Of a DNA stretch of 64,000 nucleotides, positions 25,643-35,109 are shown piece after piece; position 1 is the first letter of the stretch, and each line of letters begins with the position of its first letter. The stretch comes from JBCBAP01 sp038532435 (GTDB lineage: Bacteria; Pseudomonadota; Alphaproteobacteria; Rhodobacterales; Rhodobacteraceae), in contig JBCBAP010000002.1 of assembly GCA_038532435.1 (NCBI GenBank), positions 84,248 to 148,247 on the forward strand. The letters run 5' to 3'. The position numbers and the translations under genes were made by a program. Under the pieces are notes generated by a model. The model searched no databases and was not told where the DNA came from. It saw only the letters and a list, made by a program, of their open reading frames with translations.

Positions 25643-27081
25643 GCGCTGCGCTCCATGCTTTGGGGGGCACCACCGCTGACAAGGTGCTTGGCTGGCAGGT
25701 TCACGTCGATGATCGTGCCCTTGGAGGAACTGAGCACGCGCAGCGTGCCATCCAGATGCTCGATCCGCTCCGCCATGTTGCGCAGCCCGATGCCCGCTTT
25801 GGGCCCGACCTCCGTCGAAGGGGTAAAGCCGACGCCATTGTCCCGGATTGTCATGCGCACGCCCCGGCGGTGGGGCTTGATCTCCACAAGGGTCTGCGTG
25901 GCTGCGGCATGACGCTCGATGTTCGTCAGTGCCTCCTGCGCGACGCGGAAGAGGGCGGTCTTGCCTTCCGAATTCAGGCTGTTGCGCAGGGCGACCGTGT
26001 CGAGCCGGGTCGCGATGCCCGTGCGGTCCGAGAACTCGTCGCAGAGCGATTGCAACGCGGGAGACAACCCTAGATCGTCGAGTGCGCCCGGCCGCAGATC
26101 GCGGGAGATCCGGCGCACCTCCTGAATCGCGGTGTTGAGGGAGGATTTTGATTTTTCAATCGGATCGAGACTGTCGCCCCGCCCGGTCGCGATCCGCCGT
26201 CCTGCAAGCTCAAGCGAGTAGCGGATGGAGACGAGGAGTTGACTGATTCCGTCGTGCAGCTCCCGCGCCACACGCCCCCGCTCTTCCTCCTGTGTATCGA
26301 CAATGCGCGCGGCGAGCCCGGCGAGCTTCGCATCCGCAAGGCGCCTTTCGCGCAGGTTGATCACCAGGCCGGAGAAGAAGAGGCCGACCATGACGATGAG
26401 CGTGATCGACACGATCCACACGAAGGTCGTGCGGATGCGAGCCTCCATCTCTGCCCGCGCGGCGGCGACCTCCGCAATCACATCGTCGATGAAGATCCCG
26501 GTGCCCACGGCCCATTTCCAATCTTGCAGGCCGATCACGTAGGAAAACATCTCCGCCTCCTCGCCCGTCGACGGTTTCGGCCAGACGTAGCGGTGATATC
26601 CGCCACCCTGCCGGGCCAGATCGATCAGCGGCTCGACCACGGGTGTGCCCTGGCTGTCGGTCAAATCCTCCCAGTTCCCACCGATCAGAAAGGTCTGGCG
26701 TGGAGAAACGAGGTTGGTCCCGTCATACTCGTAGACGAAGAAGAAGCCGTCCTTGCCATAGGTCATCGCCGAGAGGATCTGCGTCGCCCGCAGCTTCGCC
26801 TCCTCATCATCGAACTGCGCTGGGCCGTAGATGTGATAGATCGCGTTCCGCGCGAGGCTCATATAGTTGTGAAGCTCCGCCTGCTTGGCCTCCAGCAGCG
26901 TCTCCTCGAGCAGTGCAAGTTCCTGTTCGGTGAAGTGACGGTACTGGTAGGCGACCAGCGCGGTGATCGCCGCGACGGCGAGGACAAGCGGCAAGGCGGC
27001 CAGAAGAACGATCTTCTGGCCGTAGTTCGGTCTCAGCATCGTCAGGAGGGATCGCAGGCGCGCTCCCGTCGGCGTCTCCAT
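25639..27081 (-). CDS. Cache-domain sensor histidine kinase
   Basis: This 480-residue membrane sensor kinase has a first TM helix at about residues 25-45 and a periplasmic single-Cache-like domain at about 60-195 (YGKDGFFFVYEYDGTNLVSPRQ...DWKWAVGTGIFIDDV). A second TM helix (TFVWIVSITLIVMVGLFFSGLVI) follows. The HisKA_3 dimer-phosphoacceptor has its His in ARELHDGISQ, and the HATPase domain shows NIERHA, DNGVGF and GIGLRNMAERI. Cache domains of this kind bind small organic ligands. With the TRAP transporter 1 kb away, a carboxylate-sensing role is plausible. Confidence 0.93.
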   Translation of the reverse strand: METPTGARLRSLLTMLRPNYGQKIVLLAALPLVLAVAAITALVAYQYRHFTEQELALLEETLLEAKQAELHNYMSLARNAIYHIYGPAQFDDEEAKLRATQILSAMTYGKDGFFFVYEYDGTNLVSPRQTFLIGGNWEDLTDSQGTPVVEPLIDLARQGGGYHRYVWPKPSTGEEAEMFSYVIGLQDWKWAVGTGIFIDDVIAEVAAARAEMEARIRTTFVWIVSITLIVMVGLFFSGLVINLRERRLADAKLAGLAARIVDTQEEERGRVARELHDGISQLLVSIRYSLELAGRRIATGRGDSLDPIEKSKSSLNTAIQEVRRISRDLRPGALDDLGLSPALQSLCDEFSDRTGIATRLDTVALRNSLNSEGKTALFRVAQEALTNIERHAAATQTLVEIKPHRRGVRMTIRDNGVGFTPSTEVGPKAGIGLRNMAERIEHLDGTLRVLSSSKGTIIDVNLPAKHLVSGGAPQSMERSA

Positions 27082-27153
27082 CCTCAGCCTCGGTTACCCG
27101 GGTTCTGGGCGCATTTGACGCAAATCCGTTGCAAAAGGAAAGGGGGCGCTGCC

Positions 27154-27978
27154 TTAACCCTCGATCGGGATCCAGATTTCGACGAGCCCTTCGCCGGTTA
27201 CCGGGTCGAAACGGGCGTCATAAACCTCGAAATCGGGACCCGGTCTGTGGGTGAACCCGGCCTCCGAAAGACCCGTCGACCAGACCGCGGTTACCGTGTC
27301 GCGCAGGTCGCTGATGTGCCCGTCATGGGTGAAGACGGCATAGGTTTGCGCCGGGACCCGGGCGAGAGCAGCCTCGGGAGGCAGGTCCGCATCACCGGGC
27401 ACCTCCACCCCGGCAAGATAGGTGAAACCGTCATCGTCCCCGTCATACATGACACCATAGGCAGTCGGCGCGACGGGCTTGGGCATGTAAGGTTCGATCT
27501 CCTCGAACCGCGTCCAGAGTGCCGGGATCGCGAGGGTTTCCGCGAATGTGTAGCGTTTCGCGGCACCAGCGACACGGAAGGCGGGGCGCATGGCGCGGCG
27601 GGGCGGGATCAGAACGGCGGCGTCTTTCATCACAATGGTCTCCACAAGGTCGAGGGTTGCAAGCCGGTCAGCGCTCCGCGCGTCGCGCGGGGGGATGCCG
27701 AACCGGTCGGTGAATGCACGGGTGAAGGCCTCATGGGTCGTGTAGCCGACGTCGAACGCCGCCTCGAGGATCGGGGAGCCTGCCGCGATCAGCTTCGCGG
27801 CCTCCGTTAGCCGTCTGGCGCGCAGATACCGCATGACCGGCCAGCCCGTCCGCATCGGAAAGGCGCGCGCGAGTTGGTAGGGCGACATGCCCACCTCCGC
27901 CGCGAGACCGCCCAGCGTCAGAGGGTCGGCGATCCGGTGTTCGATCTTCCACAACGTTCGTTTGACGGCGTCGGTCAT
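27154..27978 (-). CDS. AraC-family regulator with GyrI-like effector domain
   Basis: This 274-residue regulator has an N-terminal AraC double HTH (LTLGGLAAEVGMSPYQLARAFPMRTGWPVMRYLRARRLTEAAKLI...YTTHEAFTRAFTDRFGIPPRD). A GyrI-like/Bacterial_transcript effector domain spans about residues 115-274 and probably binds small hydrophobic or cationic compounds. The domain order (DNA binding first) is that of Rob/SoxS-like fusions. It is divergent from the TRAP binding-protein gene with 197 bp between. The ribosome site GGGAGGAGCTG is strong. Confidence 0.9.
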   Translation of the reverse strand: MTDAVKRTLWKIEHRIADPLTLGGLAAEVGMSPYQLARAFPMRTGWPVMRYLRARRLTEAAKLIAAGSPILEAAFDVGYTTHEAFTRAFTDRFGIPPRDARSADRLATLDLVETIVMKDAAVLIPPRRAMRPAFRVAGAAKRYTFAETLAIPALWTRFEEIEPYMPKPVAPTAYGVMYDGDDDGFTYLAGVEVPGDADLPPEAALARVPAQTYAVFTHDGHISDLRDTVTAVWSTGLSEAGFTHRPGPDFEVYDARFDPVTGEGLVEIWIPIEG

Positions 27979-28051
27979 CAGCTCCTCCCGTGCATGGACA
28001 GGTTAGACGGCTGCGTTTTCGGCCGCTTGACCGGTCTTGCGGCTCGCCTGT

Positions 28052-28067
28052 GAGCGGAATACCGCTC
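28052..28067. promoter_or_regulatory. Inverted repeat GAGCGG-AATA-CCGCTC
   Basis: Perfect 6-bp arms lie between the divergent AraC gene and the TRAP operon, 109 bp upstream of the binding-protein start. It is a candidate operator for one of the local regulators. Confidence 0.4.
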
Positions 28068-28175
28068 GCGCATACCGGGTAGTTGGTATTTGCATGGCGA
28101 AATTGCGGCGCTAGTTTGCCCTTCGTTAATCGATCCGCCCGCCTGGGACACGGCGGGCCCGACTGGGAGGACACA

Positions 28176-29261
<1,086 letters not shown>

Positions 29262-29301
29262 TTGCCGCGACGCCCCCCGCGCGGGGCACGCTCGAAAAAC
29301 C

Positions 29302-29327
29302 GCCGCCGGGATCACGGTCCCGGCGGC
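29302..29327 (+). terminator. Intercistronic hairpin between TRAP P and Q genes
   Basis: GCCGCCGGGA (29302-29311) and TCCCGGCGGC (29318-29327) form a 10-bp perfect stem with a 6-base loop. No T-run follows. It sits 41 bases after the binding-protein stop and probably stabilises that mRNA segment or reduces read-through to the permease genes. Confidence 0.6.
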
Positions 29328-29361
29328 ACATACCTTACTGATCTGACGGGAGAAGATCGGG

Positions 29362-30258
29362 ATGCTCGACGCGCTGGCCTGGTTCTTCGGCAACCTCTTT
29401 GGCGGCATCATGAACCTGTTTCGCGCCATCGGCGACCCGCTCGCCTGGCTGAACTGGTCCGATCCACAAGCCCTCATCCGCTTCATCTACTATGGCGGAT
29501 CGACGGAATTTTTCTTCGTCCTGCTCGATCTTTTCCTGATCGTCCTGATTGTTGGCCTGATCCGCCGACAGTTCCTCTGGGGCGTGGTCCGCGGCATCGA
29601 GTTTACGCACAACCTGCTCGGCCGTTTTTTCGCCTGGGCCGGGCTGATCATGGTGCTTCAGCAGGTCGTGATCGTCTTTCTACAGCGGATCTTTCGGGTG
29701 TCGGAGATCTCGATCGGCCCCTTCGGCTACATCTTCACCCGTGATCTGAGCTGGTATGCCGAGGAGCTCAAGCTCTACAACGCCATGATCGTGGCACTCT
29801 GCTGCGCCTACACGTTCGTGCAAGGCGGGCATGTGCGGGTCGATCTCGTCTACGCGGGCGTCAGCCGCCGGACCAAGAATCTGATCGACATGGCGGGATC
29901 CCTGCTCTTCATCCTGCCGACCATGACGCTCATCTGGATGTTCGGCTGGTTCTTCCTTTGGCGCCATCTCGTCACGCCGAAGGTTTCCGCCTCTGACCGT
30001 CTGGAGCTGCTGGAGCGCAAGGCGCGGCTGCTTAAATGGAACGTGGAGACCATCGGGTTCAGTCCCAACGGTTTCGACGGCTACTTCCTCTTCAAGATCC
30101 TGCTCGTCGCCTTCGCCGGAACCATGTTCCTGCAGGGCGTGGCATTCTTCTACCGCAACCTCCTTGAATACATCGAGGGGGATGAGAGCGCGGGCAAGTA
30201 CCACGACAAAGACGACCTCGGCGATGACCTCGCCGACAAGGTCGCAGAAATCCACTAA
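29362..30258 (+). CDS. TRAP transporter small permease
   Basis: This is the DctQ-type small membrane subunit. At 298 residues it is longer than the usual 160-200, with extra N-terminal and mid-protein segments. TM runs include FFFVLLDLFLIVLIVGLI, FAWAGLIMVLQQVVIVFLQ, NAMIVALCCAYTFVQGGHVRVDLVY (the DctQ motif), SLLFILPTMTLIWMFGWFF and LLVAFAGTMFLQGVAFFY. The C-terminus is charged (KYHDKDDLGDDLADKVAEIH). The ribosome site GGGAGAAG is good. The long form pairs with the long large permease that follows 11 bp later. Confidence 0.9.
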   Translation: MLDALAWFFGNLFGGIMNLFRAIGDPLAWLNWSDPQALIRFIYYGGSTEFFFVLLDLFLIVLIVGLIRRQFLWGVVRGIEFTHNLLGRFFAWAGLIMVLQQVVIVFLQRIFRVSEISIGPFGYIFTRDLSWYAEELKLYNAMIVALCCAYTFVQGGHVRVDLVYAGVSRRTKNLIDMAGSLLFILPTMTLIWMFGWFFLWRHLVTPKVSASDRLELLERKARLLKWNVETIGFSPNGFDGYFLFKILLVAFAGTMFLQGVAFFYRNLLEYIEGDESAGKYHDKDDLGDDLADKVAEIH

Positions 30259-30269
30259 GGGGCAGGCTT

Positions 30270-32624
30270 ATGCTTTTCGGTTTGGACGGGATCGAGATCG
30301 GTCTGATCATCACTTTCGCCTGCCTGTTCGGTGCGATCATGTCCGGCTTCCCGGTCGCCTTCGCCATCGGCGGGGCAGGGGTGCTGACCTTCGGGATCAT
30401 CGCCGCACTCGACGGCTCCGGCCTGCTGATCCATCAGGCCATCGACACAAGGTCGGATGCCTACCGGGGGCTCGTCGATGCGGGCATCCCGCGGGACGCG
30501 ATCAGTAAATTCAGATTCCCGGAACTGCCGGTCTACGAAACACCTCTGTTCCCGCAGGGCTGGGAAACCGCGCTCGACCGCAACCTGAGCTTTGTCGTCA
30601 ACCGGATGAATGAACGGGTTTTCGCCGGTCAGTCCATCGAGACCCTTCTGGCGGTTCTGATGTTCGTGCTCATGGGCATCACGCTTGAGCGGTCGAAGAT
30701 CGCGAACGACCTGCTCACCACCATGGCCCGCGTCTTCGGCCCGCTTCCGGGCGGGCTTGCGGTTTCAATCGTTGTTGTTGGTGCGTTCCTTGCGGCCTCC
30801 ACCGGCATCGTCGGGGCGACCGTTGTCACCATGGGCCTGCTCGCCCTGCCGACCATGCTGCGCAACAACTACTCGCCGGAGCTGTCAACCGGCGTGATTG
30901 CGGCTTCGGGTACGCTCGGTCAGATCATCCCGCCCTCTATCGTGATCGTCCTGCTCGGGACGCTCGCCGGGGATCTCTATGCGACGGCGCAGGAGGAACG
31001 GGCGCAGAATTTCGGCTGTTCGGACGCGCTCACCTATCTGGGTGAGGCGGCGGTGCTGTCCGTGGGCACGCTCTTTCAGGCTGCGATCCTGCCCGGTCTC
31101 TTCCTCGCGGCGCTCTACGGCGCCTACGCCTTCGGCTTTGCGCTCGTGTTTCCACACCGCGCGCCGCCGGTGCTGGGCAATGGTGGGGCCACCACGGCGC
31201 TCAAGGGGCCGAACCATGGGCTGATCTGGTACCTCATCGTTCCTGTCCTCATCATCGGCGTGACCATCGGTGCCCTTTCGACCGGCGTTGCGGGATCTCA
31301 GAACACGTTCGTCTCCTCGGTGTCCACGCAAGCCGAGCAGGCGGAGCTGCGGACCAACGTGTCGGACACCTGCCGTGCGGCGATGATCAATCGCCACGGG
31401 CAGGAGAAGTGGGATCGAGCCGTCGCCCAACAGGAGGAACTCGACGCCAACGGCGGCGTTCAGGGACAGGAGACCCGCACGGCGGAGCAGATCGAGGCGC
31501 TGCGCGCGGTTCTTGTGGCCCAGGCCGCACCTCTATCCTCCGCCATGCTGCCCTTCTGGGTGCTGACCGCGCTGATGCTGGCACTCGCCTACGGGGTACA
31601 GCCCCAGGGCGCGCAGAAGCTTGTCGTGGGTGTCGGGGGGGTCGCGCTGGCCTTGCTGACAGACATCTTCCTGATCTCGCCGCTCACCTCGCCTGGCCTT
31701 TCGATCATGCTGCTGATCCCGGCGATCCTCATGATCCTCTATTCCGCACGCACGGCGGTGACCCTGTTGGGCCAGAACGAGCTTCTCAAGGTTGTCTTCC
31801 CGCCCCTCGTGCTGATCGTCGCGGTGCTCGGCTCGATCCTCGGTGGGGTCACGAACCCGACGCCTGCCGCAGCACTCGGGGCTGCCGGTGCGATCATGCT
31901 CGCCGCCTACCGCAAGCTCGATGAAATCGAGGGTGCGTCGGGCAAGCCGATCATCATCGCCGCGTTCGCCATGGTCATCATGCTGCTTCTGGGCGTGAAC
32001 TTTGATCTAAGGGCGAACATCGAGGTCGTCACGTTCGAGAACGGCGTTGCGATTGCCGTCGCCATGCTCTGCTATCACATCGCGATGATTGGGCTGCTTT
32101 ACGGCTGCTGGGTCCTGTTCCGGGAACGGGTGCTCAGTCCTGTGGTGCGAGAGACGGCGAAGGTCACGTCCATGGTCTTCGCCATCCTGATCGGATCACA
32201 GGTACTCAACCTCGTCGTGATCTCCTACGGTGGCGAGCACTACATCCAGCAGTTCCTCAAGAGCTTCGACAACGAATTCCAGGTCTTCCTGATCGTGATG
32301 CTGGTGCTTTTCATCCTCGGCTTCGTGCTCGACTTCCTCGAGATCATCTACATCGTCATCCCGATCGTGGGGCCGGTGATCTATGGCGGCACGATGGATC
32401 CGAAGTGGGTGACGATCATGATCGCGGTGAACCTGCAGACGAGCTTCCTGACGCCGCCCTTCGGCTTTGCGCTGTTCTATCTGCGCGGAGTTGCGCCGCC
32501 GGAGGTCACGACCGGCCACATCTACCGCGGCGTGGCCCCGTTCGTCCTGATCCAGGTGGTCGGCCTCGCGCTGCTGTGGCTCTTCCCCGGCATCGTGACG
32601 ATCGTCCCCGATCTTCTCGGCTGA
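30270..32624 (+). CDS. TRAP transporter large permease, extended form
   Basis: This is a DctM-type large permease that catalyses Na+-coupled solute uptake. The N-terminal DctM part shows LFGAIMSGFPVAFAIGG, GAFLAASTGIVGATVVTMGLLALPTML and AASGTLGQIIPPSIVIVLLG. The C-terminal part shows FVLDFLEIIYIVIPIVGPVI and LQTSFLTPPFGFALFYLRGV. At 784 residues it is far longer than the usual ~430. The extra length includes a polar segment near residues 55-110 and a block of about 300 residues in the middle, with a soluble stretch (about 345-410) and several added TM helices. Such long forms occur in the FcbT3-like branch. Confidence 0.9.
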   Translation: MLFGLDGIEIGLIITFACLFGAIMSGFPVAFAIGGAGVLTFGIIAALDGSGLLIHQAIDTRSDAYRGLVDAGIPRDAISKFRFPELPVYETPLFPQGWETALDRNLSFVVNRMNERVFAGQSIETLLAVLMFVLMGITLERSKIANDLLTTMARVFGPLPGGLAVSIVVVGAFLAASTGIVGATVVTMGLLALPTMLRNNYSPELSTGVIAASGTLGQIIPPSIVIVLLGTLAGDLYATAQEERAQNFGCSDALTYLGEAAVLSVGTLFQAAILPGLFLAALYGAYAFGFALVFPHRAPPVLGNGGATTALKGPNHGLIWYLIVPVLIIGVTIGALSTGVAGSQNTFVSSVSTQAEQAELRTNVSDTCRAAMINRHGQEKWDRAVAQQEELDANGGVQGQETRTAEQIEALRAVLVAQAAPLSSAMLPFWVLTALMLALAYGVQPQGAQKLVVGVGGVALALLTDIFLISPLTSPGLSIMLLIPAILMILYSARTAVTLLGQNELLKVVFPPLVLIVAVLGSILGGVTNPTPAAALGAAGAIMLAAYRKLDEIEGASGKPIIIAAFAMVIMLLLGVNFDLRANIEVVTFENGVAIAVAMLCYHIAMIGLLYGCWVLFRERVLSPVVRETAKVTSMVFAILIGSQVLNLVVISYGGEHYIQQFLKSFDNEFQVFLIVMLVLFILGFVLDFLEIIYIVIPIVGPVIYGGTMDPKWVTIMIAVNLQTSFLTPPFGFALFYLRGVAPPEVTTGHIYRGVAPFVLIQVVGLALLWLFPGIVTIVPDLLG

Positions 32625-33109
32625 CGGATGGGTCCGGAGGCCTAGCGCGCTGATCGTAAAGGTACGCTGGACCTCCCATACGGCGCGCACCTAAGCCGGA
32701 CGCATCATCGCCACCGCAGGTCCGCCCATATGGACTGGCGATCTGCTTCCGTCGAGGACTCCTCTTCTAGCTTGGAAGGCATGACGGCTAGAGTGCGTTG
32801 ATCATCTGGTGGACCACTACTTACCGACTATCTCCGCCGCCCAATTTTCGCGCCGCGTCCCGCGAAGCGAGACGGGGAAGCACGTGGCAGATGTCGCACC
32901 ATTCGTCGTCCGCACCATCGGGCTGGTGATCGGTTTGGGCCGGGTTTCCCGGTCACTAGGTTCGCTGGTTTGATGCACATAGAGTTTCAATCAGCAGCTG
33001 CATCGTCATCCCATTGACCGCCGATGGTGCTCTTGCCATTCGTCGGAGCCAGACCTAACCGCAGGCGCAATCCATGCGAGGCGCCGCAGCCCCCGGACCC
33101 GCAGACCCG
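32625..33109. other. 485-bp gap with no recognised gene
   Basis: It lies between the convergent ends of the TRAP permease gene and bpt. No frame shows family features or codon bias like the neighbours, and no clear terminator was found. The base composition is patchy and frames are broken by stops, which suggests decayed DNA. An inverted repeat, CGTCCCGC/GCGAGACG (imperfect), lies near 32856-32874. Confidence 0.4.
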
Positions 33110-33931
33110 CTACCGCTTTCCGCGCGTCCGGGGCAGGTGGATCGCGGCGACCTGGTCATCGATCGGGTCGGCGTTGAGCGGGTTGCGGTCCGTCACCACT
33201 TTCTCGGGATCTACCAGATCCTGCCATACCCCGCCCCGATAGATCTCCAGCGGTCGAAAGTTGCACTTGTAGTGCATCTTCGGGCTCCCGGGCACCCAGT
33301 AACCCAGATAGACATAGTCGAGCCCTGCCTCCCGCGCGATCTCCACATGATCGAGGATGAGGTAGGTGCCGAGGGACCGTGCAGCCTCCGCCGGGTCGAA
33401 GAAGCTGTAGACCATGGAGAGCCCGTCCTTCAGCACGTCCGTCAGGCAGACGGCGGTCAGGTTGCGAGGGGCATCCTCGCGCCGGTACTCGATGACCCGG
33501 CTGCGCACCGGCGTCTCCTCGACCATGGCGGCGAACTCGAACATGTCCATGTCCGCCATGCCCCCGTCCGCGTGACGGGTGTCGAGGTAGCGGGCGAAGA
33601 GGTCGTATTGCTCTTCGGTTGCCCAGGGACTCGTCCCCTCGCGCACCAGATCAGCATTGCGCTTGCTCACCCGGCGTTGGGAGCGGGTGGGGGCGAAGTC
33701 GCGAACCCTGATCCGGGCGGACAAGCAGGCAGCGCAGTCCGCGCACGACGGGCGGTAAAGCACGTTCTGGGACCGGCGGAACCCCTGCTGGGACAGCGCG
33801 TCGTTCAGATCCTGGCTGTCCGCCCCCTGCAGGGCTGTGAACAGCTTCCGTTCAACCCGGTTGGGCAGATACGGGCAGGTCTGCGGTGCAGTCACGTAGA
33901 ACTGCGGCATATCCGGAGTCAGGTGGCGCAT
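33110..33931 (-). CDS. bpt: Aspartate/glutamate leucyltransferase (Bpt-type aminoacyl-tRNA-protein transferase)
   Basis: This enzyme transfers leucine from Leu-tRNA to N-terminal Asp or Glu of proteins, creating N-degrons for ClpAPS. The 273-residue product has the family length. The N-terminal half has PQFYVTAPQTCPYLPNRVERKLFTAL and the Cys-rich LYRPSCADCAACLSARIRV. The C-terminal GNAT-like domain includes SFFDPAEAARSLGTYLILDHVEIAREAGLDYVYLGYW and PKMHYKCNFRPLE. The bacterial-type sequence supports leucyl rather than arginyl transfer, by family assignment. Confidence 0.95.
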   Translation of the reverse strand: MRHLTPDMPQFYVTAPQTCPYLPNRVERKLFTALQGADSQDLNDALSQQGFRRSQNVLYRPSCADCAACLSARIRVRDFAPTRSQRRVSKRNADLVREGTSPWATEEQYDLFARYLDTRHADGGMADMDMFEFAAMVEETPVRSRVIEYRREDAPRNLTAVCLTDVLKDGLSMVYSFFDPAEAARSLGTYLILDHVEIAREAGLDYVYLGYWVPGSPKMHYKCNFRPLEIYRGGVWQDLVDPEKVVTDRNPLNADPIDDQVAAIHLPRTRGKR

Positions 33932-34005
33932 CGGGTCCCATCATAGACACAGCAAAGGTTGCCAAGCTCTCACTCGGCAACCTACCGCCTAACCTAGCAC
34001 GCCTG

Positions 34006-34470
34006 TCAATCGATAGGGGTGTTAATTGCTGTGCTTCCCAGCAGCAAATCGTGCAGTGCCTGGCCCTGACGGGTGCCGACCATCAGAATGATCGAGATGA
34101 TCTGGGCGATTACGATGGTGGTCGCGATCATGTAGGCCGTCGTGTGCACGATCGCCTGTCCGCCGGTGAAGCGGTCGCCGCGCCCGTCGCGGAACTCGAT
34201 TCCCATCAGCCGCATACCCGGCGTGGCGGAGGCGGCACTGATCGTACCGACACGGTAGAGCCAGCTTATGACCACGATGGTCACGGGCCAGACCCAGAAC
34301 GCCAGCGTCAGGGTAAGCAGGCCCACCACCGCGCTCAGCAGCACCACCGCGACCGCGTCGATGAACCAGGCGATGAGCCGCTTGACCGCCACACCATCGT
34401 AGAACTGCGGCTGGCGGTGGGGGTCCGGCAGGGAGTGATACGGATCGGGAGTGTAGGGGGAGGCTGTCAT
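34006..34470 (-). CDS. RDD-family membrane protein
   Basis: This inner-membrane protein of about 154 residues has an RDD domain. AVKRLIAWFIDAVAVVLLSAVVGLL contains the Arg and Asp of the first TM segment, followed by TPGMRLMGIEFRDGRG and two further hydrophobic stretches. RDD proteins are poorly characterised; some act in ion transport. The start is uncertain: ATG at 34470 (MTASPYTPDP) follows TTTGGACCG, and an ATG at 34482 adds four residues. It lies 74 bp upstream of bpt on the same strand. Confidence 0.85.
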   Translation of the reverse strand: MTASPYTPDPYHSLPDPHRQPQFYDGVAVKRLIAWFIDAVAVVLLSAVVGLLTLTLAFWVWPVTIVVISWLYRVGTISAASATPGMRLMGIEFRDGRGDRFTGGQAIVHTTAYMIATTIVIAQIISIILMVGTRQGQALHDLLLGSTAINTPID

Positions 34471-34538
34471 CGGTCCAAACATGTCTGGGGGAGGGGAGAC
34501 TGCCCCGCAGGAGCGCGGGGCAGGGAGGGCGTCAGGGA

Positions 34539-34928
34539 TCAGGCGGGCTGGGCGTCGTCCACCGGACCCTGCGGGTTGCTGCGACGGTCGGCCATGAACT
34601 GGTCGAATTCGGCCCGATCCTTAGCGGCCTTCAGCCGGTCGAGGAAGCCCTTGAAGGCGTCCTGTTCGTCCTCCAGCCGCTTCAGCGTCTCTTCGCGATA
34701 GGAATCGAACGCGGAGTTGCCGGTCGGGGTGAAGCTGGACTTACGGCTCCAGCGTTTGTGGGATTTGTTGCAGCTCATGCGATTGCTCCAGATCATGTAG
34801 AAGAGAAGGGCGAGACCGATCGGCCAGAAGAAGATGAAGCCCAGCACCATCGCGGCGATCCAGGCTCCCTTGCCCTTCGAGTCCAACCATGCCTCGGCGG
34901 AATTCAGGTAGTGGGCGGGGGATTTCAT
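34539..34928 (-). CDS. DUF2852 membrane protein
   Basis: This 129-residue protein has one strong TM segment (GAWIAAMVLGFIFFWPIGLALLFYMIWSNRM, residues 18-48) and a charged C-terminal helix-rich half (FDSYREETLKRLEDEQDAFKGFLDRLKAAKDRAEFDQFMADRR). This pattern is DUF2852, a family common in Rhodobacterales with unknown role. The start MKSPAHYL was chosen for AGAGGACACCG before it. It is probably co-transcribed with the RDD gene 68 bp away. Confidence 0.85.
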   Translation of the reverse strand: MKSPAHYLNSAEAWLDSKGKGAWIAAMVLGFIFFWPIGLALLFYMIWSNRMSCNKSHKRWSRKSSFTPTGNSAFDSYREETLKRLEDEQDAFKGFLDRLKAAKDRAEFDQFMADRRSNPQGPVDDAQPA

Positions 34929-35109
34929 CGGTGTCCTCTCAATGTAAATGTTATTCACATTCACATATCTGGGAAGTGAACAGCCGGATTCAATAGCCAT
35001 TTGTCAAAAAAGCGACATGGTCCGTCCACGTGTTGCCCCCGCACCGTAAAGGTTTCGGTAACTGCGCGTTGTTATCCCGGTGTCACGTCATGGTGGCCTG
35101 TGGGGAACA

